The notes: a model not told the origin generated them from the letters alone. A stretch of 51,818 bases of DNA from Microbacteriaceae bacterium (GCA_009780695.1 WQZN01000017.1:1-51818); one strand, 5' to 3'. Shown: positions 10,232 to 20,132, numbered from the stretch's first letter. Made by a program: numbers and translations.

Positions 10232-11524
10232 ATGACGCTCGTCGAGAACGCGCCCGTGCCCGCCGACTCCTTCGACGCCGCGGCCTTCTACGGCGTGCTC
10301 CGCGCGAGCAAGGACGCCGCGCGCTCCCTCGTGACGGCGACCGCCGCGGCGAAGGACGCCGCCCTCGAAGCCGTCGCCGTCGCCCTGCTCGCCAACGTGG
10401 GCGAGATCGTCGCAGCGAACGCGGAGGACCTGGAACGCGGCCGTCAGCACGGCTTGAGCGCCGGCCTGCTCGACCGTCTGGCCCTGACCGAGTCGCGGGT
10501 CGCCGCCCTCGCCGACGCCGTGCGCGACATCATCGCCATCGCGGACCCGGTGGGGGAGTCCGTGCGGGGCAAGACCCTGCCGAATGGTGTGCACCTCGAG
10601 CAGGTGCGCGTGCCCTTCGGCGTCGTGGGCGCCATCTACGAGGCGCGGCCGAATGTGACCGTGGACATCGCCGCCCTCGCACTCAAGAGCGGCAACGCCG
10701 CCGTGCTGCGCGGAGGCTCGGCCGCCGAGCGCACCAACGCGGTGCTCGTACGGCTGATCCAGGGGGCTCTCGCCGCGAGCGGCCTGCCCGCGGCATCCGT
10801 CGCCACCATCGACGAGTTCGGCCGCGCCGGCGCCTCCGAGCTGATGCGGGCGCGCGGCTACGTCGACCTGCTCGTGCCGCGCGGCAGCGCCCAGCTCATC
10901 GAGACCGTCGTCACCGAGTCCACCGTGCCGGTCATCGAGACGGGTGCGGGCGTCGTGCACATCGTGCTCGACGCGAGTGCGCGCACGGACTGGGCGGTCG
11001 AGATCGTCCGCAATGCGAAGGTGCAGCGGCCGAGCGTGTGCAACGCCGTCGAGACGATCCTCGTGCACGCGGCCGCCGCAGAGCGGCTGCTGCCGCCCGT
11101 GCTCACGGCCCTGCGGGAGTCCGGTGTGACGCTGCACGCGGACGAGCGAGCCAGGGCGATCTTCCCCGACGCCGTTCCCGCCACCGAGGAGGACTGGGCG
11201 ACCGAGTACATGAGCCTCGACCTCGCCGTGCGCGTCGTCGACGATCTGGACGACGCGATCGCGCACATCCGGCGCTACTCGACCCACCACACGGAGTCGA
11301 TCGTCACGAACGACCTCGGCAACGCCGACCGGTTCCTGGCCGAGGTCGATTCCGCGGTGGTCATGGTGAACGCATCGACCCGCTTCACCGACGGGGCCGA
11401 GTTCGGTTTCGGCGCGGAGGTCGGCATCTCGACTCAGAAGCTGCACGCCCGCGGGCCGATGGGCCTGCCCGAGTTGACCAGCACCAAGTGGTTGGTGCGC
11501 GGTTCCGGCCAGATCCGCCGATAG
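10232..11524 (+). CDS. proA: Gamma-glutamyl phosphate reductase
   Basis: The second enzyme of proline synthesis, reducing glutamyl-5-phosphate to the semialdehyde with NADPH. It has 430 residues, with the aldehyde-dehydrogenase-like active-site cysteine in QRPSVCNAVET (about C270). Other family blocks are RVPFGVVGAIYEARPNVT, LKSGNAAVLRGGS and ASTRFTDGAEFGFGAEVG. Length and start are normal. It sits ten bases behind proB, the usual pairing. Confidence 0.97.
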   Translation: MTLVENAPVPADSFDAAAFYGVLRASKDAARSLVTATAAAKDAALEAVAVALLANVGEIVAANAEDLERGRQHGLSAGLLDRLALTESRVAALADAVRDIIAIADPVGESVRGKTLPNGVHLEQVRVPFGVVGAIYEARPNVTVDIAALALKSGNAAVLRGGSAAERTNAVLVRLIQGALAASGLPAASVATIDEFGRAGASELMRARGYVDLLVPRGSAQLIETVVTESTVPVIETGAGVVHIVLDASARTDWAVEIVRNAKVQRPSVCNAVETILVHAAAAERLLPPVLTALRESGVTLHADERARAIFPDAVPATEEDWATEYMSLDLAVRVVDDLDDAIAHIRRYSTHHTESIVTNDLGNADRFLAEVDSAVVMVNASTRFTDGAEFGFGAEVGISTQKLHARGPMGLPELTSTKWLVRGSGQIRR

Positions 11525-11527
11525 ACT
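11522..11527 (+). promoter_or_regulatory. Predicted -10 box (TAGACT) overlapping the proA stop
   Basis: The proA TAG begins the hexamer TAGACT. The start would lie near 11534, giving a leader of about 30 bases that carries GAAAGGA before the ATG at 11566. Confidence 0.4.
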
Positions 11528-11565
11528 GACGCGGACGTCTTCCCGTCGAAAGGAACCCACAAGCA

Positions 11566-11802
11566 ATGCTGCACACCGCCGCCCTCGCCGCGTTCGAATA
11601 CACCGAGCGCCCGCTGCCCGTTCCGGCCATCGTGTACGGCATCATCGCGGCGATCGTCTTCGTGTTCCTCGGCATCGTGACCTGGAGCTACAAGGATGTC
11701 GCGCGGCGTCACAACGCGCCCCACGACCCCGAGGCCACGCAGCACGCGACCTCGACCGGTTCGGAGACCCACGGCAGCGGCCACCACGGCGGCCACCACT
11801 AA
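11566..11802 (+). CDS. Small single-pass membrane protein with His-rich tail
   Basis: A 78-residue protein I cannot assign to a named family. It has one membrane segment (about residues 20-42, AIVYGIIAAIVFVFLGIVTW) and a polar C-terminus that ends in a His/Gly cluster (HGSGHHGGHH), which could bind metal. GAAAGGA precedes the ATG. It lies between proA and nadD with its own predicted promoter and looks like a member of the nadD-rsfS transcription unit. Confidence 0.75.
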   Translation: MLHTAALAAFEYTERPLPVPAIVYGIIAAIVFVFLGIVTWSYKDVARRHNAPHDPEATQHATSTGSETHGSGHHGGHH

Positions 11803-11826
11803 GCGCTCGCACTCCGTCTGACGCAC

Positions 11827-12429
11827 ATGGTCGTGCCTCAAGCCGGTCGGCGCCGCATCGGCGTCATGGGCGGCACCTTCGACCCGATCCATCACGGCCA
11901 CCTGGTCGCGGCGAGCGAGGTCGCGCAGTCCTTCGGGCTCGACGAGGTCGTGTTCGTCCCGACCGGCGAGCCGTGGCAGAAGGGCCCGGTGTCGCTGGCC
12001 GAGCACCGCTACCTGATGACGGTCATCGCGACGGCGTCGAACCCGCGGTTCACGGTGAGCCGGGTCGACATCGATCGCCCGGGCCCGACCTACACGATCG
12101 ACACGCTCAAGGACCTGAAGGACCAGCACCCCGACGACGAGCTGTACTTCATCTCGGGGGCCGATGCGATCGCCCAGATCCTGACCTGGCACGACGCCGA
12201 CAAGCTCTGGGAGCTCGCTCACTTCGTCGCTGTGAGTCGTCCGGGACATGAACTGAGCATTACGGGTTTACCCAAGGGCGACGTAAGCTTGTTGGAGGTT
12301 CCGGCATTGGCGATCTCTTCAACGGATTGTCGTAGTCGGGTGAGCAGGGGCTTCCCCGTCTGGTATCTCGTTCCCGACGGCGTCGTCCAGTACATCTCCA
12401 AGCACCATCTTTATCGGAGCGTGGCATGA
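11827..12429 (+). CDS. nadD: Nicotinate-nucleotide adenylyltransferase
   Basis: Converts nicotinate mononucleotide and ATP to deamido-NAD in NAD synthesis. It has 200 residues with the nucleotidyltransferase motif [12 protein letters not shown] near the N-terminus and the second signature [13 protein letters not shown] near the C-terminus. GPTYTIDTL and [17 protein letters not shown] are conserved NadD blocks. ATG 11827 is used; its stop overlaps the next ATG as ATGA. Confidence 0.95.
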   Translation: MVVPQAGRRRIGVMGGTFDPIHHGHLVAASEVAQSFGLDEVVFVPTGEPWQKGPVSLAEHRYLMTVIATASNPRFTVSRVDIDRPGPTYTIDTLKDLKDQHPDDELYFISGADAIAQILTWHDADKLWELAHFVAVSRPGHELSITGLPKGDVSLLEVPALAISSTDCRSRVSRGFPVWYLVPDGVVQYISKHHLYRSVA

Positions 12430-13451
12430 CGTTGAGGCAGGATCAGCAGCAGCCGCTGACTCGCCGACAGCTGCGCGAAATGGAACGCGCAGCACAAGAG
12501 GCCCCGACCGAGACCGGTGAGCAGCAGGTTCCGCCCGTCGCCCTGCCGTTCGCCGCGGCCCCGGTTGTCGCCGTTCCCGCGCCGGTCGAGGAAGCGCCGC
12601 TTCCTCCCGCCCCCGAGGCGCCGGCCGCCGCGCAGCAGGCCGCGCCCGTCGTTCCGCTCACGCGGCGTCAGCTTCGCGAGCTGCAGCAGACGGAAGAGAA
12701 CCGGCAGGCCCCCATCACCGAGGCGCCGGTCGAAGCGGAGCCGTTGACGCGTGCTCCGGCCGCCCCGGTCGCTGCCGCACCGATCACCGAGGTGCCGATC
12801 TCCGCACTGCCTCTGCCTGTGGCATCCGCCCCGGTCGCCGCGCCCATCTCCGAGGCGCCGGTTCCCGCGGCGCAGGCCGCGCAGCCCGCGACGCCTGAGG
12901 TGATCGACGAGGCACCGCTCACCACGAACACCGGCCAGGTGCGCGCCTATCAGCCGCCGACCGGGCACTGGTCGCTCGGTGCGAGCGAGAGCTTCGACGA
13001 CGTCGTCTCCGCGGGTGTCGAAGACGCCCACCTGCGGTCGATCGACTCCACGGGCTCGGCCACGGGCAGCATGCTCGTCGTTCCCGTGGTCCCGTCGGCC
13101 GCCGACATGACCGGGCCGCTCAATGCGACCGGTGAGATCCTCCTCACCGGCTCGATCGACCTTCCGCGCGGCCTCGGCTCGACCGGCCAGGTCGAGGGCC
13201 ATTTCGACGGCAGCGACATCGACCGCATGCTTGACCAGCACGACCGCGACACGCGGCCCGACTCGGGCGTCGCCCCGGTCGCCGCAACGCGCGCCATCTC
13301 CACGCACGCGCCGAGCGCCGCGCCGAACATCGTGCCGCCCAAGAAGACCAGTCACAAGGTCGGCGCCGTGGTCGGCTCCGTCATCGGCGGAGTCGCGCTG
13401 CTCGGCGTCGCGGGCGTGGTCGTGGCCGGCGTCGTCTTCCACGCTTTCTGA
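12426..13451 (+). CDS. Pro/Ala-rich tail-anchored protein with two LTRRQLRE motifs
   Basis: A 341-residue protein of unknown function. Residues 10-18 and 77-85 are identical (PLTRRQLRE), while the intervening and following sequence is low-complexity Ala/Pro/Val. A degenerate PI(T/S)EAP repeat runs to about residue 160. A longer polar region follows, and one C-terminal hydrophobic segment (about 317-340) ends the protein, which suggests a cytoplasmic disordered body anchored by its tail. Its start overlaps the nadD stop (ATGA) and rsfS follows at 18 bases, so it is translated with that operon. Confidence 0.8.
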   Translation: MTLRQDQQQPLTRRQLREMERAAQEAPTETGEQQVPPVALPFAAAPVVAVPAPVEEAPLPPAPEAPAAAQQAAPVVPLTRRQLRELQQTEENRQAPITEAPVEAEPLTRAPAAPVAAAPITEVPISALPLPVASAPVAAPISEAPVPAAQAAQPATPEVIDEAPLTTNTGQVRAYQPPTGHWSLGASESFDDVVSAGVEDAHLRSIDSTGSATGSMLVVPVVPSAADMTGPLNATGEILLTGSIDLPRGLGSTGQVEGHFDGSDIDRMLDQHDRDTRPDSGVAPVAATRAISTHAPSAAPNIVPPKKTSHKVGAVVGSVIGGVALLGVAGVVVAGVVFHAF

Positions 13452-13469
13452 CCCTAAGGACATCACTGC

Positions 13470-13853
13470 ATGACGGCTTCCGCGCACGCCCGAGAGTTGC
13501 TCCAGCAGGCAGCAGTCGCTGCCGACTCGAAGGCCGGCGAGGACCTCGTCGCGCTCGACGTCAGCGGGCCGCTTCCGTTCACCGACGTGTTCCTGCTCGT
13601 CTCGGGCAATTCGGAGCGCAACGTGGTCGCCATCGCCGACGGCGTCGAGGACGCACTGCTCGAAGCGGGCACGAAGCTGCTGCGACGCGAGGGCAAGGAA
13701 GGCGGCCGCTGGGTGCTGCTCGATTTCGGCGACCTCGTCGTGCACGTCTTCCACCAGGAGGATCGGCAGTACTACGCGCTCGAGCGTCTGTGGCGTGACT
13801 GCCCTGTCGTGGCCTTCGAACTGCCCGACGCGGTGGAGACGGCTCGGCGCTGA
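13470..13853 (+). CDS. rsfS: Ribosomal silencing factor RsfS
   Basis: A 127-residue RsfS/RsfA protein, which binds L14 on the 50S subunit and blocks subunit joining under starvation. The family core is clear: FTDVFLLVSGNSERNVVAIADGVED and GGRWVLLDFGDLVVHVFHQEDRQYYALERLW. The partner order nadD-X-rsfS is common in actinobacteria. CTAAGGA precedes the ATG. Confidence 0.95.
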   Translation: MTASAHARELLQQAAVAADSKAGEDLVALDVSGPLPFTDVFLLVSGNSERNVVAIADGVEDALLEAGTKLLRREGKEGGRWVLLDFGDLVVHVFHQEDRQYYALERLWRDCPVVAFELPDAVETARR

Positions 13854-13917
13854 TCACGTGCGGTTCTGACACGCGCGGGCGATGCGGCTCGATTTCTCTT
13901 GGGCCTGGGCCGTGTTG

Positions 13918-13923
13918 TAGGCT
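13918..13923 (+). promoter_or_regulatory. Predicted -10 box of tRNA-Ala (TAGGCT)
   Basis: TAGGCT lies 48 bases before the tRNA 5' end. A TTGGGC at 13899-13904 is too close (13 bp) to be a normal -35, so the -35 is uncertain. Confidence 0.4.
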
Positions 13924-13971
13924 GAATGAGTTGCCGCGAGAGCGAATCGAGCGGAAGCAGCATCTGAATAC

Positions 13972-14044
13972 GGGTCTGTGGCGCAGCTGGTAGCGCACCT
14001 GCATGGCATGCAGGGGGTCAGGGGTTCGAGTCCCCTCAGATCCA
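13972..14044 (+). tRNA. tRNA-Ala (GGC anticodon)
   Basis: A 73-base cloverleaf. The acceptor stem GGGTCTG/CAGATCC includes a G3-U70 wobble pair, the alanine identity element. The anticodon stem CCTGC/GCAGG encloses the loop ATGGCAT, giving anticodon GGC. The T-arm is AGGGGTTCGAGTCCCCT. The CCA end is not encoded. A strong terminator follows within ten bases. Confidence 0.95.
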
Positions 14045-14051
14045 CAAAATG

Positions 14052-14083
14052 AGAGCCCCGGGCCATCGGCCCGGGGCTCTTTT
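14052..14083 (+). terminator. Rho-independent terminator of tRNA-Ala
   Basis: A perfect 13-bp stem (14052-14064/14068-14080) with an ATC loop, running into TTTT on the plus strand. It also lies just behind the stop of the convergent sugar permease gene. Confidence 0.85.
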
Positions 14084-14096
14084 CGAATGGAGCGCC

Positions 14097-15370
14097 TCAG
14101 CGCCGGAACAGGCTGCCGCCCGCCCTCAGACGGGAGAGCGCGTCGATCGTCGCCGCGAGGATCAGCACGCCGCCCGCGATGACGTTGTTGAGGCCCGACG
14201 GCAGGTTGAGCAGGCCGAGGCCGTTCGTGATCACGGCGATGACGAGCGCGCCGACCGCCGCGTGCACGAGCTTGCCGCGACCGCCGAACAGGCTGACCCC
14301 GCCGACCACGGCCGCCGCGACGCCCGAGAGCACGATGTCCTTGCCGGCGGTCGCATCGATCGAGCCGACCCGCGCCGCACTGAACAGCCCCGAGCCGACG
14401 GCGAGGAACGAGCAGATCACGAAGACGAGGAAGCGGATCAGGACGACGTTGACGCCCGAGCGTCGTGCGGCTTCGGCGTTGCCGCCGACGGCGTAGACGT
14501 AGCGGCCGAACTTGGTGCGGTCGAGCACGAAGGTGCCGAGCCAGAGCACGGTGAGCACGACCGGGACCACGATCGGCACGCCCTGGATCGCGATGATCGA
14601 GCTCGACCGGTTCTGGTTGAGCAGCAGAACGGCGATGCCGCCGAGCACGAGGAGCGCGCCCGACTTGATCCAGACGAGCGCCATCGGACCGTTCGGAACC
14701 TCGGCTGCCGTGCGGCGGCTGCGATCCCACAGCGAGGTCGCGAGAGACAGGGCGACGAAGATCGCGAGCATGAGCCAGCCGCCCCAGACGGGCAGGTTGT
14801 TGTTCATGATCGCGAGGATCGCCGGTGTCTGGATCTGGTAGTTGCCGCCCGTGCCGATGATGATCAGCTCGAGGCCCTGGAAGCCGAGGAACAGGCCCAG
14901 GGTGACGACGAAGGACGGGATCCCGATGCGCGCGACGAAGAACCCGATGAACGCGCCGATCGCGAGGCCCGCCGCGAAGGCGATCAGCAGCGCCAGGAAC
15001 CACGGCACTTTCGCGACGTCCGTCAGGACGACCCAGATGCACATCGTGAGGCCGCCCGTGACACCGGCCGACAGGTCGATCTCGCCGAGCAGGATGACGA
15101 AGACCAGAGCCATGCCGAGCATGACGAGTTCCGCCGCCTGCGTGAGCAGGTTCGCGAAGTTGCGCTCGGTGAGGAAGTACGGGCTGAGGAAGGTGAACAG
15201 CAGGCTCAGCACGACGAATCCGGCGACGGCCGGAAGCGCGCCCATCTCGCCCTGTCGCAGCCGGGATCCCCAGGCGCGGAACTGATCGGCGACACCGCCC
15301 TCTTGCCCGCTGCCGATCAGGTCGTTCTGGGGCTCGGGAATGAGCGCCGTCGTGTTCGGGGTGTTGGCGG

Positions 15371-15374
<4 letters not shown>
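14097..15374 (-). CDS. CUT2-type sugar ABC transporter permease (XylH-like)
   Basis: A 425-residue permease of the ribose/xylose/galactose class with about ten or more membrane segments. The family signatures are GEIDLSAG (residues about 97-104), VVTLGLFLGFQGLELI and YAVGGNAEAARRSGVNV. It has a 35-residue soluble N-terminus. The start overlaps the ATPase stop (ATGA), and the gene is the third and last of a three-gene importer transcribed leftwards. The binding protein resembles XylF, which suggests D-xylose or a related pentose. Confidence 0.9.
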
Positions 15375-16129
<755 letters not shown>

Positions 16130-16192
16130 GGAGGAGTCCTCTCTTCACACCGGCCACGCCGGCATCGAGGTGCGGTCAGCACCCGTGATGGG

Positions 16193-16228
16193 TGGGGAGA
16201 GGTCGCGCCTCGGCACGGCCCCTCCCCA
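16193..16228 (-). terminator. Imperfect hairpin between binding-protein and ATPase genes
   Basis: A 10-bp arm pair (16193-16202/16219-16228) with one mismatch and a 16-base loop sits in the 113-base gap between the binding-protein stop and the ATPase start. Such intergenic hairpins commonly lower downstream expression or stabilise the binding-protein mRNA; no T-run is present. Confidence 0.4.
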
Positions 16229-16242
16229 TTTCGATGAACGGA

Positions 16243-17307
16243 CTAGTGGACGCCGAACTTCGTGCACGCGGCCGCGACGGCGCCGGTGCAGATGTCGGAG
16301 GCGGTCGCGTCGCCCGCGTCGATGACCTTCTGCACGTCGGCGGCCTTCACGAGGACCGGGGTGACCGTGAAGAACGGAGTGCCGTCTGCGAGCTTCTGCG
16401 GGGCGACAGGCTTCTTGCCCTGCAGCAGCTGGATCGCGAGGTCGCTCGCGGCCTTCGCCTCATCCGGCACATGCTTCCAGACGGTGCAGGTCTGCTTGCC
16501 GAGCAAGATGTTCTGCAGACCGGCGGTGGAGGCATCCTGACCCGTCACCGGAACCGTGAGGTGGTTCTTGTCGAGGACCGAGATGACGCCGGCGGCGTTG
16601 GTGTCGTTGGCGACCCACACCGCGTCGACCTTGCCGCCCAGGGCGGTCAGGGCCTGCTCGAAGTTGGTCGCCGACTTGGCGCCGTCCCAGACCCCCGGCG
16701 GCTCCTTGGCCGGCTTGATGCCGGCTGCCGACATCACGCTCACGGCGCCGTCGTGGAACATCTTCGCGTTGCCGTCCGTCGGGTCGCCGCCCATGTAGAC
16801 CACGGTCGCGGTCGCCGGGTTCTTGTTCTCCGCCTTGAGCGCGTCGACGAGGCACTGGCCCTGCAGCGCGCCGACCTTGGTGTTGTCGAACGAGACGTAG
16901 TAGTCGGCGCCGGCGATCGGGCGGTCGTAGGCGATGACCGGAATGCCCTGCGCCTTGGCCTTCGCCGCGACCGAGACGGCCGCGCCGTTGTAGTCGACCA
17001 GCAGCATGACGCCGCAGCCTTCGGACATCTGCTGGGCGGCGAGGGTCGCGTACTTGCTCGTGTCGCCCTGCGCGTTCTGGATGTTGGCCTTGAAGCCGGC
17101 CGCCTCGAGCGCCTTCTTCAGGTCGGGGCGGTCCATGTTCTCCCACCGGGGCGACGATGCCGCGTCGGGGAGCATGACACAGGCCGTCGTTGACTTAGCC
17201 GTCGTTTTGCCGGAGTTGCTCCCGCCCCCGCCGTTCGAGCAGCCCGCCAGCACCAGTGCTGCAGCGGATGCCAGAACAGCCAGCGAGATCATTGAGCTGC
17301 GCTTCAC
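16243..17307 (-). CDS. Sugar ABC transporter substrate-binding lipoprotein (XylF-like)
   Basis: A 354-residue periplasmic-binding-protein-like lipoprotein. The signal peptide ends in the lipobox LVLAGC (about residues 18-23). The core resembles XylF: PVIAYDRPIAGADYYVSFDN followed by KVGALQGQ, then GQDASTAGLQNILLGKQ. It starts with GTG 17307, eleven bases after GAAGGAGAG. As the first gene of the importer it carries the promoter region, where two inverted repeats lie upstream. The ligand is probably a pentose but is not proven by sequence. Confidence 0.9.
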   Translation of the reverse strand: MKRSSMISLAVLASAAALVLAGCSNGGGGSNSGKTTAKSTTACVMLPDAASSPRWENMDRPDLKKALEAAGFKANIQNAQGDTSKYATLAAQQMSEGCGVMLLVDYNGAAVSVAAKAKAQGIPVIAYDRPIAGADYYVSFDNTKVGALQGQCLVDALKAENKNPATATVVYMGGDPTDGNAKMFHDGAVSVMSAAGIKPAKEPPGVWDGAKSATNFEQALTALGGKVDAVWVANDTNAAGVISVLDKNHLTVPVTGQDASTAGLQNILLGKQTCTVWKHVPDEAKAASDLAIQLLQGKKPVAPQKLADGTPFFTVTPVLVKAADVQKVIDAGDATASDICTGAVAAACTKFGVH

Positions 17308-17369
17308 GTCGCGCTCTCCTTCGATTGCTGTGTGAGCGAGTCGCCTCGCTACCGCCTCGTCATTGAGTC

Positions 17370-17431
17370 GGCATGTGAATCATGCACCATGCCGCAAGCT
17401 CCTGCACAGGAAAAAACAAAGCCTTTGTGCA
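17370..17431 (-). promoter_or_regulatory. Two inverted repeats upstream of the sugar importer
   Basis: The first is GGCATG (17370-17375) with CATGCC (17388-17393). The second is TGCACA (17403-17408) with TGTGCA (17426-17431) around an A/T-rich centre. Both lie 63-124 bases upstream of the GTG of the binding-protein gene, in a locally AT-rich stretch, and look like operator sites for a sugar regulator that is not encoded nearby. Confidence 0.4.
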
Positions 17432-17472
17432 TCGATTTCGAAACTCGTGTCGCACGGCGACGACGCGTCGGC

Positions 17473-18606
17473 TCAGTACCAGTTCGGCGTGTGCGACATC
17501 TCGAACGACCACGCCGCGCACGGCGATCCGTAGGAGGTGCTGATGTAGTTGAGCCCCCAGTTGATCTGGGTGCGGTAGTTCGTCATCCAGTCGCTGCCGT
17601 AGGTCGCCATCTTCTGGCCCGGCCACGCCTGCGGGATGCCGTAGGCCGCGCTCGACACGTTGTAGGCGTTGACCCGCCAGCCCGACTCATGGGTCCACAG
17701 GTCCAGCAGGCACTGGTACTGCGAGGAGCCCCACCCGTAGGCGCTCATGCGCGTGCTGGCGTAGGCCTGCGCGGCGGCCGGGTCGGGCGTGATGCTGCGC
17801 GCGACCTGGTAGAGGTACGACGAGTTGCCCTGGGCTGCGCGCTGGCGGGCGAGCGCGGCGAGGTACGCGGTGTGCTCGGCGTCCAACTGCTGCAGCTTGC
17901 TGCTCTCGCTCTTCAGCTGAGCCATCTCGGCATAGCCGGTGGCGCTCGCCTTCTGCGACGCGGCGACGGCGCTGTCGGCGGCGGCCTGCGCGGCCTGAGC
18001 TTCTTTGAGGGCGCTCTGCGCGGCGGCGGCGGCATTCGCCTGAGCCTTCTGCGCGGCGGTCGCCTGCGCGGAGAGCGCGACCGCGACGTTCGCCTGCTGG
18101 CTCGCGCTCGACTGCAGACCGGCGGCGAGGTCGGTCAGCCGGCTCATCGCGCTCAGCTGGCCGAGCAGCTGGGCTGCATCGCCCTGACTCAGGAGGAGCT
18201 GGGTCGTGAGGCCGCTGTTGCCGCCGGCGAGGTAGAGCTGCGACGCGATCGAGCCGAACCGCCGATCGGCCTCGCTCGCAGCGCGCTTGGCCGCGTTCGC
18301 CTGCGACCGCAGCGACGTGGCCTTCGCCGTGGCCAGTTGAAGCGCCTGTTCTGCCTTGGCGTAGTCGTTCTGCTTCTCGAGTGCGGCAGCCGAGGCCACG
18401 ACGGCACCCGACTGGGCCTGTCGCACCATCCCCTGCAGCTTGACGTACTCGCGCTGTGAGGCGGCGGCGTTCTTCTTTGCCTGCTCGACCTGAGCCTTGG
18501 TCGGCCACTTCGGCGTGGCGGCATCGGCGGGCACCAGACCGACGCCCGACACCAGCAGCGCCGCGACGGCGGCGACGGCCGCGATGGTCATTCTCGAGAT
18601 TCGCAT
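17473..18606 (-). CDS. Secreted coiled-coil protein with C-terminal transglycosylase-like domain
   Basis: A 377-residue exported protein. A signal peptide (about residues 1-30, ending ADA) is followed by a long Ala/Gln-rich coiled coil (about 35-270), resembling the N-terminal part of actinobacterial peptidoglycan hydrolases. The C-terminal 85 residues hold a lytic-transglycosylase-like domain, with a candidate catalytic Glu in WTHESGW and the typical AYGIPQAWPGQKMATYGSDW. ATG 18606 is preferred over longer upstream frames because the signal peptide then starts MRISRM; a TATCGT -10 box lies nine bases before it. Confidence 0.85.
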   Translation of the reverse strand: MRISRMTIAAVAAVAALLVSGVGLVPADAATPKWPTKAQVEQAKKNAAASQREYVKLQGMVRQAQSGAVVASAAALEKQNDYAKAEQALQLATAKATSLRSQANAAKRAASEADRRFGSIASQLYLAGGNSGLTTQLLLSQGDAAQLLGQLSAMSRLTDLAAGLQSSASQQANVAVALSAQATAAQKAQANAAAAAQSALKEAQAAQAAADSAVAASQKASATGYAEMAQLKSESSKLQQLDAEHTAYLAALARQRAAQGNSSYLYQVARSITPDPAAAQAYASTRMSAYGWGSSQYQCLLDLWTHESGWRVNAYNVSSAAYGIPQAWPGQKMATYGSDWMTNYRTQINWGLNYISTSYGSPCAAWSFEMSHTPNWY

Positions 18607-18722
18607 ACGGCGCCCACGATAGGCCGGACGTGGCGCGGCGGCCGGGCATGCGACGGGCGTGGCGCGATTCGCGACCACCCCCGCATGGGGGACGTGGCTC
18701 GCCCGGGTGTTTGACTGGTGGC

Positions 18723-20132
18723 ATGAAGCAGGGCGTCGTGCTCGTCGTGGCGATCCTCGCGTCGTTCGTCGCGTTCCTCGACGGCACGGTCGTGAACGTC
18801 GCGCTGCCGGCGATCGCGCGCGATCTGGGCGGCGGTCTGACGCTGCAGCAATGGGTGGTGGATGCCTACCTGATCACCCTCGGCGCGCTGATCCTCGTCG
18901 CCGGGTCGCTCTCGGATCTGTTCAGCCGCACTCGCGTGCTCATGACCGGCCTCGTCGGCTTCGGCGCCGCCTCGGTGCTGTGCGCCCTGGCGCCGAGCGC
19001 GGCCGTGCTGGTCGCGGCGCGCGCAGCGCAGGGCGTCGCGGGCGCGCTGCTCGTTCCGAGCTCGCTCGCGCTGATCATCTCGGCCTTCGAAGGCGAGGCC
19101 CAGTCGAAGGCCATCGGCCGGTGGACGGCGTGGACGAGCCTCGCGATGCTCGTCGGGCCCTTCCTCGGCGGTCTGCTCGTCGAGACGCTCTCGTGGCGCT
19201 GGGTGTTCGCGATCAATGTCGCGCCGATCGTCGTGACCTGTGCTCTGCTCGCCCGACTGCCGCGGGCGCAGGGCAGAGCCGGCGCACGCGTGGACGTGCC
19301 GGGGGCCGTGCTCGGCGCGCTCGGTCTCGGCGGTGTCGTGTTCGCCCTGATCGAGCAGGGGCAGCGGGGCTGGGCCGACCCCGTGGTGCTGGGCTCCGCC
19401 GCGGTCGGGGTGGCCGCCGGCATCCTCTTCATCGTCGTGGAGAGGCGCACCGCACAGCCGATGCTGCCGCTGCGGATCTTCCGGGCACACGACTTCGCCA
19501 TCGGCAATCTCGCGACGATCGCGATCTATGCCGCGCTCTCGCTCGGGCCGCTCATGGTCGGCCTGTATCTGCAGCAGGTCGCGCGCGTCCCGGCGGCGCT
19601 CGCGGGCCTCGCGCTGGTGCCGACGACGCTCATGCCCCTGTTCTTCGCGAGCCGCTTCGGCACGCTGGCCGGCAAGGTCGGCGCCCGGTGGTTCATGACC
19701 GTCGGGCCGCTCATCGCGGCCGGCGGGTTCCTGACGATGCTGTTGATCCGCGACCCGTTCGTGTACTGGTGGCAGCTGCTGCCCGGCCTCGTGCTGCTCG
19801 GCGTTGGCGTGGCCGTGACGGTCGCGCCGCTCACCGCGGCCGTCCTGGGCGCGATCCCTGCGGCCGAAGCCGGCATCGCCTCGGCGATCAACAACGCCGT
19901 GGCGCGCGTCGCCGGCCTCGTCGCGGTGGCCGTCGCCGGTCTGATCGTGGGCGCGCAACTGGACCTCGACGGGCTGCGGCGCGTCATCGTGGTCGAGGCG
20001 GCGCTGCTGATGATCGGGGCGGCGATCTCGGGCTTCGGGATCCGCGACGAGTTCCTGCGCGGCCCCGCGACGGCCCGGGCGAGCACTGGGTCGGGCCTCG
20101 CTGGGGGAGCTACATCGCCTCCTCGCCGGTGA
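18723..20132 (+). CDS. MFS transporter, DHA2 (EmrB/QacA) family
   Basis: A 469-residue major facilitator with about 14 membrane segments. The N-terminal SFVAFLDGTVVNVALPAIARDLG is the DHA2 motif D1, and the motif A-like region LSDLFSRTRVLM and motif C-like LVGPFLGGLLVETLSWRWVFAINV are present. It is most likely a drug/proton exporter of unknown substrate. ATG 18723 is preceded by GGTGG. Its last 23 bases overlap the end of the convergent FUSC gene. Confidence 0.9.
   Translation: MKQGVVLVVAILASFVAFLDGTVVNVALPAIARDLGGGLTLQQWVVDAYLITLGALILVAGSLSDLFSRTRVLMTGLVGFGAASVLCALAPSAAVLVAARAAQGVAGALLVPSSLALIISAFEGEAQSKAIGRWTAWTSLAMLVGPFLGGLLVETLSWRWVFAINVAPIVVTCALLARLPRAQGRAGARVDVPGAVLGALGLGGVVFALIEQGQRGWADPVVLGSAAVGVAAGILFIVVERRTAQPMLPLRIFRAHDFAIGNLATIAIYAALSLGPLMVGLYLQQVARVPAALAGLALVPTTLMPLFFASRFGTLAGKVGARWFMTVGPLIAAGGFLTMLLIRDPFVYWWQLLPGLVLLGVGVAVTVAPLTAAVLGAIPAAEAGIASAINNAVARVAGLVAVAVAGLIVGAQLDLDGLRRVIVVEAALLMIGAAISGFGIRDEFLRGPATARASTGSGLAGGATSPPRR

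Noticed and set aside
13972..14096. tRNA-Ala as an integration site (attB) with an element to its right
   Set aside because: No integrase and no repeated tRNA 3' end was found nearby. The genes to the right are an ordinary ABC importer.
20110..20132. The 23-base overlap of the convergent MFS and FUSC genes as a regulatory antisense arrangement
   Set aside because: Short convergent overlaps are common in compact GC-rich genomes, and no structure or conserved element is seen there.
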